Assembly: GCF_003573695.1 (NCBI RefSeq) | Contig: NC_039360.1 | Coordinates: 66,403,911 to 66,467,910 of the forward strand | Direction: 5' to 3' | Length of the DNA: 64,000 nt | DNA from: Papaver somniferum | Taxonomy: Eukaryota > Streptophyta > Magnoliopsida > Ranunculales > Papaveraceae | Part shown: in pieces, positions 1 to 10,729 of the stretch | How the letters are laid out: each line of letters begins with the position of its first letter | How positions within the stretch are numbered: position 1 is the first letter of the stretch | Translations under genes and position numbers: made by a program | Notes under the pieces: model-generated | What the model was told of the DNA's origin: nothing | What the model saw: only the letters and a program-made list of their open reading frames with translations | Databases searched by the model: none

Positions 1-938
1 AAAAGATACCAATTAGTCGCGGAATCCATTTGTTCCATATCAATAGCAAATATCACCACTAACAAAGATATATGAACCATTATAACTTCATAAAGATGCA
101 ATTAATTAATTTGCAGGTCAACTTGGAATAGCACAACAAGCCACCAGGTCCGCAGCATAGATGCAATTAATTAATTCGCAGTCCAATTTTAAGCTTGAGC
201 AGATCAATGTTCTCTGCTAAGTTAAGCTTGATTCTGGAAGCAAACACCACTCGTTGTTTATCATCTGCATAGAACTCCACTACAGCCTCCTTGTTTTGTC
301 TCACCTTGTATAGCAAACGATATCTATCCATTAATTAGTCTTCTTCACCGTATAGGATACAGATTGACCATCTTTCTTTGGATGGAACTTTCGTTTTTAG
401 GTTTAGAAAACTAGGAAGAGGGATAAAGATGGATTTTGACGATTAAGATTGTACCAGGGACTAAGAAGGAAGTAAGATAAATTAAAGGACCTGAAAAATA
501 AGAAAATAAAACAAAATATATTGATATCTGAAATTGAATATCCAAGGGTCAAAAAGTGCACCCTTATAGAAATTATCACGAGGGTGATCTCGTCACAGCA
601 CGACTCTATCTTCAAATAATGGGAATTAAGTGTTTGACCCCCTCCTCACTTGGGCTTAAAGTCCATTAAAAATGCTTTAACCTATTTTATTGAAGATACG
701 TAGGAATTTGACAAATTTTATATATTTAGAAAGGTTTTTGAAAGACCAATCCAATGAGCGTAAATACAAATATCAAATTATTCGTATTTTTAGAAATTTT
801 TATTCCTTAAATAAAATAATTCTCAATTTATTGAAAAACCGGAAAGTATTTACACAGGGTTGGCTGGGAGTCTAGCAATAATCTGCGCTCCCACATGATT
901 TTTATTCCTTAAATGATTTTTATTTATTTTTCTTATCT
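1..938. other. non-coding region, AT-rich
   Basis: I see no recognisable gene here. An imperfect direct repeat of about 20 bases (core GATGCAATTAATTAATT) occurs near 95-116 and 160-180. Stops are frequent in all frames and the base composition is AT-rich, as in intergenic plant DNA. A short minus-strand frame at 167-331 is listed separately. Confidence 0.5.
167..331 (-). CDS. short hypothetical ORF (54 codons)
   Basis: The frame opens with ATG (minus strand, base 331) and closes with TAA at 167. It would encode 54 residues, rich in charged residues, beginning MDRYRLLYKV and ending with an amphipathic, leucine-rich stretch. I do not recognise a family. It could be an exon fragment of a longer gene whose remainder lies left of the window, or chance. 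The neighbouring DNA holds no splice signal that I can assign with confidence. Confidence 0.15.
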   Translation of the reverse strand: MDRYRLLYKVRQNKEAVVEFYADDKQRVVFASRIKLNLAENIDLLKLKIGLRIN

Positions 939-1262
939 GTGTGTAGATATTATCCACAATTTTTTTTTTAAAGTACAACTATTTTTCAAAGTATTTTTTT
1001 TTATTGTGCAGATATTATCCACGACTTATTTTGGTGTGCAGTTATTATCCACAGTGTTTTTCTAGTGTGCAGCTATTATCCACAATGTTAATTAACCTTT
1101 CATAATGGTTTATACTATAATATGTACATTAAATTAGTTTATAAAACCATTTTTTAGATGAACAAACACATTGATATGAAGTTGTGTAGAAAATATCCAC
1201 GACTATAATTCGTGCAGGAATTATGCACAGCTAGAATGTGTGCAAGAAATATTCACAATTAT
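939..1262. repeat. degenerate tandem array, core TGTGCAG-TATTATCCACA
   Basis: Seven related words lie at about 939, 1004, 1034, 1065, 1180, 1209 and 1238. The best preserved read TGTGCAG(A/T/C)TATTATCCAC(A/G). Spacing varies from about 29 to 115 bases, with T-rich filler between units. The later three copies are more diverged (ATATCCAC, TTATGCAC, ATATTCAC). No ORF crosses the array. It looks like an old minisatellite or the subterminal repeats of a lost DNA transposon. Confidence 0.6.
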
Positions 1263-1650
1263 TTCAGGGCTAAGAGAATAATTTACATAATTATTTTTAT
1301 GACCTCAGGGCCAAAAGAGTAAGACCCATGTTTTCTAGGGTCATAAGAATAATTAACCCTTTTCAATATCACCTTTCCCGTTTTCCAGGGTCGGAAAGTA
1401 TACGGAATGCAGTTGTCGTATTCAGAATCGGTTTAAACAGTCTTATGCAGTAATGTAATCATAATCCTGGTTTATAGGGTAATTTTATACTTGTTCGCAT
1501 GTGTGAATAACAATCCAAAATTATACAAGAGAACAATTGTATTGATATCACTGTATTATAGTGGTAAAATCATTGGGTGATGATATTAGAAACCTGATAT
1601 GAAATACATCATTTTTAAAAAATTTACAGATTAAAAGAAAATTTCCATAG

Positions 1651-1822
1651 AAAAATTATCGACAGTGCTATTTGACTCCATCTTTTCCACCTCCCTACAA
1701 TCTAAACCCCACATCTGGGGAATGGTGAACCCCACCAAACTGAATGTGAATCTAAATCTGGATGTGTGGTTGAGATTGTAGGGAGGTAAATAGGGAGTCA
1801 AATAGCATTTCCAAAAAATTAT
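1651..1822. mobile_element. Mutator-like MITE with 9-bp target duplication
   Basis: The inverted arms are TGCTATTTGACTCC at about 1666-1679 and its complement at about 1796-1808, and the pairing continues inward through the word CCTCCCTACAATCT. The arms enclose a loop of roughly 60 bases. The direct repeat AAAAATTAT occurs at 1651-1659 and 1814-1822. A 9-base target duplication is the usual Mutator-superfamily length. The element proper would be 1660-1813 (154 bp). The outermost six bases of the two arms match poorly, so the exact ends are inferred. It has no coding capacity. Confidence 0.55.
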
Positions 1823-2860
1823 TTAACTTTAACCGAAAAATAATTAGTTCGGACTTCTGAGAGACAACTGCTAGGGCTGGATTCTTTTTGTTTTCTTTGA
1901 AGCATACGGTGGGGCTAGACAAACATTTATTTTGTTTTGATATGGGTACCGGCAAAATTGAGCGATTGGGGAGAGAGACGCTCTGCAAATCGGCGATAAA
2001 AATCGGAGTTGACTCAGTCACCACTTTCATCATCTTCCATTAAGATTTCTTTTTATGTTGCAGATTTGTTTCGATTTATCAATTCCTGTATTCTTTAATT
2101 AGTTATCAAATCATCTTATTATGTTCTACTTCGTTTTCCTCTAGTTGGATTTTCAAATATTTCCGATCTAATTTTATAAAATCTAGTTTTCGATCTCGTA
2201 ATCTGTCTTTTTAATTTCACTGGGATTGGTTTTTTTATTTTTCAACTGATCCTTACTGCCGGAGGTTTTTTCTTAATCAATTACTTTACTTTGCCAGTTT
2301 CATTATGAATAAAATTATAATTACACTTATTATCAGTTGTTTATTCTTCTATCTGTTTTGCAGGGAAAGATTGGTAGGAGCTAATGCTCGGTTGAGGCCA
2401 TGTCAGGTCAATATCTCAGTTGAGAGAACAGAGGAGAAGCTACAGTGCTACTGGTCAGTTTCTTCCTTAGGCGGTGGAGTTTCCCAAAATGCAAGTAAGA
2501 ATAATAATTTTTTAATAAGACACTATCTTTGGGAGAAGACAACTATAATCATTACATTGATCCCATTACATCAGCAAATATATTGTGTATACAAAAGTAG
2601 AGGATTATGACAGGAACTGTTCTCATGTCAGCTTCTTTAAATACGTGCAACTTTGGAAATATCGTTTTGCAACAAATGGCAAAAACTTTCAGAAGAACTA
2701 TCGCACTATTAGCATGCAAAAACTCTTCTCTATATATAGAAGCAATCTGCATTACAATATTAAGGTTTTTAAAAGTAACCAACACAATCTTTCATACAAC
2801 TTCTGCTTTTCTAAAACACAAAATAGCTTCCATTATTGGTTTCTTAAGCTACCAAGAAAC
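1823..2860. other. non-coding leader region upstream of LINE-A
   Basis: No recognised protein is encoded. The stretch 2040-2370 is pyrimidine-rich and contains two TTGCAG-type words (about 2058 and 2358), so it resembles a plant 5' leader with an intron, or simply the 5' UTR of the LINE that follows. Frames that stay open here, including the one continuous with ORF1 from 2585, show no domain. The true LINE 5' end could not be located. Confidence 0.35.
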
Positions 2861-4174
2861 ATGTCTGATATTCCCACAAACAATTACATATCCCATCTCA
2901 CTAGAATCATAGAAGATCAAGAGAACCCATTATCTTCCTCTTTTAAATTCTACCTTGAGTTTCTTCGCTATGCAACTAGGCAGATACAACAGAGAAAATT
3001 TCCTAGAATAGTTGTCAAATTATTCAAGGAAATAAAACAAGGAGATGACCCAAGAGGCCTAAGAGTAGGAGAATTGTCTTATGCTTTGAACATGGCGTGG
3101 ACTCCAACTGGGAAGATCATTATCAAGAAAACTGTTGATCCTAGAGTTTTCATCATAAGATTCTCAAATGCTGGTGACTATGCTGCTGCAATCTATTCTA
3201 TACCAAATAGGGTACATGGAAAGTTGCTTACTATGAGACACTGGGGTGGAGATACAAGACTTGAAGATATTGATTTTAATGCTCAGGATTACTGGATCAA
3301 ATTTACTTTGAGAGGTGATTTAGTAGCAAAAGGGTTTGTAGCAGAACTGGTGGCTGAAAAAGTTGGTAGAGTTCTAAGCCTCAGGGGGCCAAGTGAAGAA
3401 GGAGAGTACCAAGCTCATGTTCTAATTAATATAACTAAAGTTCTAGTTCATCAAATCAAGATTATTATATTTGAAGGCACTGATAGAGAAACAATCAAGA
3501 TGAAGATTTTCTTTATGGAGATACCTCATGGAACATGTAGAGACTGCTGGCATGTTGATTCTGAACACTCAGAAGAGAAGTGTAGAGCTAGGTATTTGGA
3601 TTATCAAAGAAACTTCCCAAAAAATTTCATCTATGAAGAAGGTGAAGGTGAAGATTTTCCAGTCAATCAACAAGAGAATGTCCAAAGTAATGAAAGAGTT
3701 GATCTCATCACTGATGTTGCAGCAGGCCTGAGGATTTATGACAGTGAGATAGACAAGGTGGATTATCTAAACAGAGGAAGCAAAAGAAGAAGAAAGTATG
3801 TTGAGGAATTTACTGGGGAAAGTAGTGGAGGTGCAGAAAGGACTTGCATGCAAGAAAAAGGCAAAGCTAAAGAAGTGGGTATTATTGGAGACATAAGGTC
3901 ATCAATTACTGCTGATGATTTTAACACAGCTCTAAAAGGAAAGGCAATTACTGTTGATGATCTAAAGGCAGCTCTAAAAGGTAAGGCAGTTAAAAACAAT
4001 TTCAAAGATGACAGGCAGAAGAAAAAGGAATCTGATTGGTTCAGACTCCTAAACAACTATTTTATGTTGGGAACAAGAACTGGTATTGTAACAAATGATG
4101 AGGGAGATAAAAAAGAAGATGAGCTTAATGTTGCTTGGGTGGAATTGAAGGGGATAAGAGTTTTATTCCAATAG
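2861..4174 (+). CDS. LINE ORF1 protein (DUF4283-type, zinc knuckle)
   Basis: This is the RNA-binding ORF1 protein of an L1-type LINE, which in the family coats the element RNA. I chose the ATG at 2861 (MSDIPTNN); the frame is open from 2585, but the extra 92 residues look like translated leader. Residues about 75-180 fit DUF4283, with the typical order of a beta-rich core, a TMRHWGGD segment and a WIKFTLRGDLV segment. A zinc knuckle follows (C-R-D-C, then H, then C) with spacing CX2CX6HX4C. The C-terminal third is charged and Lys/Glu-rich, with two copies of an AxxLKGKA-type word. The frame ends at 4174, but an acidic tail seems to continue in another frame at 4216-4425, so a frameshift is likely. 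Confidence 0.8.
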   Translation: MSDIPTNNYISHLTRIIEDQENPLSSSFKFYLEFLRYATRQIQQRKFPRIVVKLFKEIKQGDDPRGLRVGELSYALNMAWTPTGKIIIKKTVDPRVFIIRFSNAGDYAAAIYSIPNRVHGKLLTMRHWGGDTRLEDIDFNAQDYWIKFTLRGDLVAKGFVAELVAEKVGRVLSLRGPSEEGEYQAHVLINITKVLVHQIKIIIFEGTDRETIKMKIFFMEIPHGTCRDCWHVDSEHSEEKCRARYLDYQRNFPKNFIYEEGEGEDFPVNQQENVQSNERVDLITDVAAGLRIYDSEIDKVDYLNRGSKRRRKYVEEFTGESSGGAERTCMQEKGKAKEVGIIGDIRSSITADDFNTALKGKAITVDDLKAALKGKAVKNNFKDDRQKKKESDWFRLLNNYFMLGTRTGIVTNDEGDKKEDELNVAWVELKGIRVLFQ

Positions 4175-4940
4175 CTGTGTAAGAAGAAGTTCTACAAGAA
4201 GAGGAAGGTGAAAATATGCAACAAATGGGTGAAATAAATGTCAACAGCTCTGATACACCTGAATTGTATGATAAAGGGAATGAAGATGCTGAATGTAGTA
4301 AGAGAGCACAAGACATTAATTGGGTTGTATTTCTCCCAGAAAGTAGAGAGCAAGTTGCTGACACTGACATGGACAAAACTGAACATGGCTCTGAACCTCT
4401 TTCCTCAGCTGAAACTAATGAGGTAACTTTAAAACTTTTTTCTTTATGTTTTTGCATGATAATCTATATTTTTTATATGTTTGGTACATATTATTCTCTT
4501 AGCATATCTGTTGTGAATCTTCTCAACACAGAATATTTTAATTACTCTATACATATTCTCAAAATCATATCACAATTTAAAATAAGAAAAAACATAGCTT
4601 TCATAAATTCTTTGTCTGAAAATGCTTTCTTTAAATATAGGAGCATAAAAAATACTCTCTTCAGAAATAATAAGGTTGTGGCTTATGGTTATAATATGAT
4701 TTTTATTGCGGATGAGATCTCCTCTTTTCTTGACATAATTTTTTATAAAAGAGTGTTTTATTGGCAATCTAATATGTATGCTCTTTTATTTCACTTATAT
4801 GGCAAAATGAAGTGTGGTGTCTGTACTGATTGCATGTATTGGGGCTATAAATATTTAATTGTCTTCCTATGCAATTTATATGTAACTTTATTTCCTCTAC
4901 AATACAACTTATTAGTTAGATATGTCATTGATGGAGATGA
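4175..4940 (+). other. displaced ORF1 tail and AT-rich spacer between LINE ORFs
   Basis: From 4216 to about 4425 a second frame encodes a hydrophilic, Glu/Asp-rich tail that reads like the C-terminus of ORF1 after a frameshift. From about 4426 to 4930 the same frame stays open but turns into hydrophobic, Phe/Ile/Tyr-rich nonsense at very high A+T. This looks like a spacer or an inserted AT-rich fragment before the endonuclease begins at about 4945. I could not find terminal repeats or a target duplication around it. Confidence 0.4.
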
Positions 4941-4944
4941 TGTC

Positions 4945-5650
4945 AAGGGTCATGAATTTAAAGTCCTTTCCTGGAATCTTCAAGGCATTAGATCTAATCT
5001 AAAACAGGACCACCTTAATCACTTAAATAAATCTAAGGATTTAGATGTTATATTTCTATCTGAGACAAAGGTTGGAATGACATTAGTAGAGCAAATTTTA
5101 AAAAAATGAAATTAAAAGATTGGTTCATCATACCATCCATTGGTAGATCAGGAGGGTTTGCAATTGCTTGGAATCATGGGGTTTCAGCTAGGTTGTTATC
5201 CTTTAAAAGTAATGTGTTTCATTTTCAACTAATTAAAAACAACATTAGTATGAACATGTCTTTTGTGTATGGAGCTTTAGACAATCATAACAGGAATGAA
5301 CAATGGGATTTCTTAAGCAGTATTAGTGAGATTGATATTCCCTGGGCTATTATAGGAGGCATGAACCTCATAATGCATAAAGATGAGAAAGAGGGAGGTA
5401 ATAATCCTTCTACTAGTAGTTTTGCATATGTGTTTCACTGTATTCAAACTCTGGGTTTGGTTGATTTGAATTTTACTGGACTTCCTTTCACTTGGACAAA
5501 CAGGCGCATAGGAAATCAAAACATTCAAGAAAGAATAGATAGGGTTTTTGTTAATCATAAATGCTAGAATACTTTCCAAATTCTAGGAATAATCACCTTA
5601 CAAGAGTAGCCTCAGATCATGCTCCTATTCTTTTAGAAACAATTCCACCA
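4945..5650 (+). pseudogene. LINE-A ORF2, endonuclease domain (broken)
   Basis: This is the AP-like endonuclease that nicks target DNA in L1 elements. Visible motifs are SWNLQG (catalytic Asn), FLSETK (catalytic Glu), a central VYGALDNHN segment, and SDHAPI (catalytic His). A stop at about 5107-5109 and another near 5565 break the frame, which resumes in a different phase. The expected GDFN motif reads GMN, so one of the catalytic aspartates is missing. The copy is therefore both interrupted and catalytically damaged. Confidence 0.8.
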
Positions 5651-6139
5651 ACAGAGAAAATTTCTAGACCTTACAGATACATGAGATGCTGGTCTGAGCA
5701 AAAGAACTGCAATGATACTATAAATAATTCAATTAACAAGAGTAAATGTAAACAAAAATATCTGCTAGGGATGCTTAAACATGTCGAATATGATCTCAGA
5801 ACTTGGAATAAGAAGGATTTTGGCAATATTTTTAGGAATATTTCCACTATTCTCACTGCCATTGAAGAAGAAAATCGAAAACCATACAGTTTGGAGATGA
5901 AATTGAAAATAAAAAACTTCAGAATGATCTTAGCTCATGGTATGAAATAGAAAAAATTTACTGGAGTCAACATGTTAAGGATAAATGGATTAAGGAAAAT
6001 GACAACAACACTAGGTTTTTTCACCAAAATGCTTCTGAAAAAAAGAGAATTAATAGTATATACACTCTTAGAGATGGTACAAGTGTTTGGATAGAAGAGC
6101 AAATTCAGTTAAGTTCTATATTAACTAAATATTTTAATA

Positions 6140-7345
6140 GTGTGGCAAACACAAGTGGAATGGATATTGATCCTATTTTCAAAGAGATTTTAAAACCAGT
6201 TATTGAAGCAAATGACAATGAAAAACTTAGTAAAATCCCATGTGAAGATGAAATAAAAGAAGCTCTTTTTATGATGAACGCTTGGGGGGCTCCTGGACCC
6301 GATGGTTTTCCCCCAGGTTTTTATCAACAACACTGAGAATTATTTAAAGAAGACATTGTTAGCTGGGTCCAAAAAGTTTTCAAGGAAAAAACGTTTAACA
6401 AGAAGATAAATCATACTTTTATATCTCTAATACCCAAAATAAAAAATCCAAAAACACCTAGTGACTTTCGGCCAATCAGTCTGAGTAATGCTCTCTATAA
6501 GATCGCTAAGATAATTGCCAATAGAATTAAACCGGTTCTTGGAAATTTAATTTCCCATAATCAGTCGGCTTTTATCTCAGGGGGACAGATAACGGACAAT
6601 ATTGTCGTTGCTCATGAGACTCTTCACACTATGAAGACTAGTAAAAAGAAAAATGGTCATATGGCAATCAAATTAGACCTATCAAAAGCTTTCGATAGGC
6701 TTGAATGAAACTTCATATTATTTGTTTTAAGGCAATTAGGTTTTTCTGAAGATTTCTGTGATCTTGTTTTCGCTTGTATCTCCTCGGTTACTTACTTTGT
6801 TCTGGTGAATGGATCTCCGGATGATTCTTTCTCACCTACTAGAGGTATTAGGAAGGGAGCCCCTCTATCCCCCTAAATTTTCATCATCTGTTTGGAAGCC
6901 TTGTCCAAATTGTTGAATTTTGCTGAAGAGTCAGGTAAAATAACATGAATAAAAGTTACGAAAGATTGTCCTTCGATTACTCATCTTTTTTCCGCTGACG
7001 ATTCCTTCTTATTCACAACAGCTAGTATAACTCAGGCTAGAAATTTACTGGATGTGCTTAAAACTTTTAGTGATTCTTCGGGATAAGTTATCAACTATCT
7101 AAAATCGGGTGTTTATTTTAGCAAAAAAGTTGAAAATAAACATTGTAAATTGCTGGCTAGGATTCTTAAAGTAGGCAGAATAACAAAGAATGACACATAT
7201 TTAGGAACTCCCTTATTCTTTAATAGACCAAAAAGTTTTAACTATCAAAATATTCTAGATAAAGTTTATAGTAGGGTTCAAGGTTGGAAGGCTAAGTTTC
7301 TTTCACAAGAGGGAAGAACTACTTTAATTTCTCCGGTGTCTAGTG
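6140..7345 (+). pseudogene. LINE-A ORF2, reverse transcriptase domain (broken)
   Basis: This is the reverse transcriptase that copies element RNA at the nicked target. Pieces in order are APGPDGF, SDFRPISLSNALYKI, NQSAFISGGQITDNI, KLDLSKAFDR (first catalytic Asp), a degraded GIRKGAPLSP (family: RQGDPLSP), SADDS (family: FADDS, catalytic Asp pair) and YLGTPL. In-frame stops occur within the domain (for example after FYQQH, after DRLE and after LSP). At about 7343 the sequence jumps to the zf-RVT region, so several hundred bases of the usual thumb region are missing. Confidence 0.85.
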
Positions 7346-8051
7346 TTCAAGGTTGGGAACCAAAGATGGTACAATTTCTGTAAAATCTGCTTATAATTAT
7401 TCATGCAATAAGAAACACTTAAACCAGAAAGTTGAATGGGTTGGAATTTGGAAACCTAATGTTATGCCTAGAGTTAAAACTTTTATGTGGAAAGCTCTAA
7501 GTAAATGTTTACCAGTTAGAGAAATTTTAGGTTTCTACACTCCAATTGATGTCACTTGTCCCTTGTGTAACAGTAATGCTAGAGAAAATATCAAGCATCT
7601 TTTTACAGAATGTGTTTTATCTGAAGCTATTTGGAGAGGCCTATCTTTTTCTCAAGTCTTCTTTGATGCTGCTAATTTAAGTTTCAAATATTGGTGTATT
7701 TCTTGGCTAAAAGATGATAGTAATCATGATTTTATTGCATATGTTCTCTGGTATATTTGGAAGTACAGATGCAGAGTCGTTTTTGATAATGTCAGTGTTA
7801 ATCCAATTGATTTGGTTGAGTTCATCAGAAAAGACTCGCCGAACTACACAAAAAACAAGAAGTATTCTGAAACAATAAGAAATGATGCCAGTACTTGTGA
7901 TAAGCCTCATCCTAATTGTTCCTTTGCAGGACATAACTTGGAGCAGGATGTTTCTTATATTTTCTTTGATGCTGCATTTCAAAACACTATAAAAAATTTG
8001 CTTATGGAATTGTTAAAACTGATAATTCAGGTTACATTCTTGACTTTTTAG
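7346..8051 (+). pseudogene. LINE-A zf-RVT module, start of RNase H-like segment
   Basis: The frame from 7353 starts with a DGTISVKSAYN segment and continues through PRVKTFMWKALSKCLPV and CPLCNSNARENIKHLFTEC, the zf-RVT signature (CxxC plus HLFxxC) of plant L1 ORF2 C-termini. A downstream FFDAAFQN segment probably marks the beginning of the RNase H-like domain. The stop at 8051 ends this frame early. Upstream sequence is deleted, so the module is detached from its reverse transcriptase. Confidence 0.8.
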
Positions 8052-8460
8052 AAGCCACATGATGGTGTTCAAGCTCAGAAGAAGCAGAGTCCAGAGCATG
8101 TAGAGAAGCTATCAAGTGGATGTAAGGATTCAGAGATGAAAGAATAATCTTCCTTAATGATAACAAGAACGTTATAAGAAGTATGGAAATGAAGAACAAT
8201 TTTGCGGTTGATTGGAGGTCCAAAGCAGTTCTGCAGCAAGGCTTAAATTATAACCAGTTTCTTGTTAGTTCTTCTTTCGTTTTTATCAAACGGAAATGTA
8301 ATTTCTTTGCGGATAAATAAGCTAGAATCCTTAATAGACATAAAAACATGTATATTAATTCTAGGTACTGGGATAAGTCTAGAAAGGATGCGTGGATCCT
8401 TAAGCTATGTAAGCTAAACAATGTATCCTCTGTTTCTTACTTATATAAAATGTTTCTTTT
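8052..8460 (+). pseudogene. LINE-A terminal RNase H-like segment (remnant)
   Basis: Frames here encode pieces typical of the RVT_3 RNase H-like tail of plant LINEs: an ESRACREAIKWM segment, IIFLNDNKNVI (catalytic Asp region), and FIKRKCNFFADK near the end (family: R..N..AD.LA). Stops and a phase change interrupt it. The last readable words end near 8460, just before the AT-rich 3' end. Confidence 0.6.
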
Positions 8461-8567
8461 ATAAAATTTTTTTTGTTCTGATATATAAAATTAAAAATGG
8501 ACTCTTCTTCTTGTTTCTTTGTACTACTACACTACTGATGATTCTGTAGGGCCAAGTTAAATGAGTA

Positions 8568-9595
8568 CAGTCTAACCTCGATAAATAAATGTCCTCAGTA
8601 CCAAGAAAAAATATTCGTTTAGCGGGATTATTTATTTATCGATAAATAGTATTCATTTATCGATAAAGGAATATTTATTCATTTAGACAACATTTTCTTA
8701 ATTAGGAAGTACAATTGTATAAGAGAAGATGTACAAATGTACCTCGAGGGTATTGGTGAAAAATCTTGCCAACCATGTGATGCTGGGATTATTCGATCCT
8801 TCAAAGTTCATTATAGGCGTTGTTTTTATTCAAGCATCTTGCAAAGCCTTGAAGTTGATCCACCAAAATCTTAAAAAGATTAACATTTTGGATACTATTA
8901 ATTTTGCTACTATGGCTTGGAGATTTGATGTGACAACAAAAACAATTGCAAATTGTATTCGGCATTGTAAAATTCGGCCTGAAGATATTGATGTTCCCGA
9001 ACCACAAAATGTTCAATTAGAAGAAGATATCCAATGATTAACTGGTGTCATTTCTAATTTACTATCCTAACGAGAATGATGCAGTTATGGAATCTCCAAC
9101 AGACAAATAAATTAATGAGTTAGTAATGAATGATGAGAATGATCCTGAACCAAATGATAGTAGCTTCGTACCAAATGTGTCATCTAAAGATGCCTTTCAA
9201 GCGATGGTCACTTTAAAAAATAGTTGTTGCAACACGAGCAAAATATTCCAAAAATTGTGCGAGCATTGGATAAAATTAAGAATGCGCTGCATTTTGGTTT
9301 GGGTGGAAGAAAAGGACAATCAATCATAGATGAATTTTTTTGAGTTTATTTCCACATATATTTTTATGTAAGATTTACTGATTATATATTTTGGTTTATA
9401 TATATATATATATATAATTTAGTGATTATTGGTTTATATTTCCATAGGGCCCTTTAAGGATTGGATTTTTTTTATTCATTAATGCATAAAGCGAGGTTAT
9501 TCATTTATCACCTTGGCCTAAATCGGGACCGGAAAAAATTATTCATTTAACGAGGTTATTCATTTATGGAAGATTCGTTTTTCGAGGTTCGACTA
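8568..9595 (+). mobile_element. pogo/Lemi1-like DNA transposon remnant
   Basis: The left end CAGTCTAACCTCGATAAAT pairs imperfectly with the complement of the right end (TAGTCGAACCTCGAAAAACG). Both are flanked by TA (8566-8567 and 9596-9597), the target duplication of Tc1/mariner elements. The termini match the plant pogo-like Lemi1/Emigrant pattern (CAGT..AACCTCTATAAAT). Internal near-copies of ATTCATTTATCGATAAA sit inside both ends. Only the C-terminal part of a transposase is left, so this is a 1.03-kb internally deleted copy. Confidence 0.8.
8729..9329 (+). pseudogene. pogo-like transposase, C-terminal fragment
   Basis: The frame 8729-9037 encodes the end of a DDE_1-type transposase. The segment NILDTINFATMAWRFDV followed by TIANCIRHCKI fits the conserved block after the last catalytic Asp in pogo/Tigger-like transposases of plants (pattern LDAIxxIxxAW...TIxNCFRHC). 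A second frame, 9126-9329, begins with an acidic DENDPEPND stretch typical of the variable tail. The N-terminal helix-turn-helix and the catalytic core are absent. The product cannot act, but the termini could still be substrates for a full-length relative. Confidence 0.65.
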
Positions 9596-9639
9596 TAGTA
9601 GGAATAAGTCCATGTGTCGTTGTATATCACCCATGCATC

Positions 9640-10594
9640 TAGGGCTTCACAACGGTCGGTCGATTGGTCCGGTTATCAGCCGAAACCGACCACCAAACCA
9701 TCCACCTCCCAGTTTTCAGTTGCCAAACTATAACAGATTCGATCCATAGTCGGTTCGGTTTGAACCCGATCCGTATCAGATCGGTCGGTTACGATTTTAA
9801 TCCCGGTTATCACTTCCGATCAGGAAAAGAAAAAGAAATCACAAGTTGTAATTACAATCGATTTTCTTATCCAAAAATAAAATAAAAAACACAATTAATC
9901 TAGCCATTACAGTGAACTATGAAACCCCTTTTTGATCTTACAACCTTCAAATTAAACCCCCTGATGTAATAGACCCTAACAACATCTTCGTACTCTCGGA
10001 AAACATTAGATTTCTTACTAAATCAGTTTCCATAATTTCATCACTGTTTCTACTGATATGATACTTGATTTATGGCTTTAGGATCTCTAGATCTATATGG
10101 GATTATACTTGGTGCAGAGGAGAAAAAAGAAAGAAAGAAAGTAATCAATAAAAAAGAAAAAGAACATGTGATTCTGCTGTAAGAATAAAAAGAAAAAAAG
10201 AGAAAGAGAGGCGAGTCTGTGAAGCAGAGAAGAAATCCGCCGTAACTATAAGAAGAAGAAGATAAGGAGAGAGCCGTGAAACAAAGAAGAAGAAAAAAGA
10301 GAGGACAAGATGAGTGCTCTCTTAGTTTAGGGTTTAGATTAGGTTATATATATGTGATGAAATAGAGGCTATGATTAAAAACAAAGTATAAAATCAATGG
10401 TTGGTAGTATAGCCGGTTTATCGGTTCGGCTCAGTCAGTTTTCAAGCTGAAACCGTGGACCGAGCTGAAGATCTAACGGTTATGATTCCTCAAACTGTGA
10501 CCAATCGTTGGATGGACGGTTCGGCTCAGTTTCGGTCCGGTTCTATCGGTTTCGGCTCGGTTTGGCGGTTCGGCTCGATTCCTGTGCAGCCCTA
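9640..10594. mobile_element. hAT-like non-autonomous element
   Basis: The left end TAGGGCTTCACAACGG and the complement of the right end, TAGGGCTGCACAGGAA, form the short terminal inverted repeats typical of plant hAT elements. Flanking octamers CATGCATC (9632-9639) and CAGGCACC (10595-10602) match at six of eight positions, consistent with an aged 8-bp target duplication. Both subterminal regions are packed with CGGTTCGG-type words (for example 9725-9790 and 10400-10575), another hAT trait. The middle (10100-10300) is purine-rich. No transposase is encoded. Confidence 0.7.
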
Positions 10595-10729
10595 CAGGCA
10601 CCCCTAAGTCATTTTCTATGTAATGCGTACCAGCATTAGCATGGCTGATACTATTTGAGTGATCGATAATAAGTGTTTTTGCCTTAAATGAAACAATACC
10701 GTCCTCAGTTAATGCAATCGTGTAAACCA

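Larger units (their letters stand above)
2861..8470 (+). mobile_element. LINE-A, L1-type non-LTR retrotransposon, decayed
   Basis: The order is the plant L1 order: ORF1 with a nucleic-acid-binding domain and zinc knuckle, AP-type endonuclease, reverse transcriptase, zf-RVT module, and a terminal RNase H-like segment. All are on the plus strand. ORF2 is broken by many stops, frameshifts and at least one large deletion near 7340, so the copy is dead. The right end near 8460-8480 is A/T-rich (ATAAAATTTTTTTT) without a clear poly(A) tail. I could not find a target duplication, and the 5' end is uncertain. The pogo-like element starts about 100 bases downstream. Confidence 0.85.

Noticed and set aside
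939..1262. TTATCCACA words resemble bacterial DnaA boxes
   Set aside because: The window is plant nuclear DNA; the words are part of a degenerate local repeat and no replication gene is near.
1752..2033. 93-codon minus-strand frame
   Set aside because: It overlaps the right arm of the MITE and has no recognisable domain.
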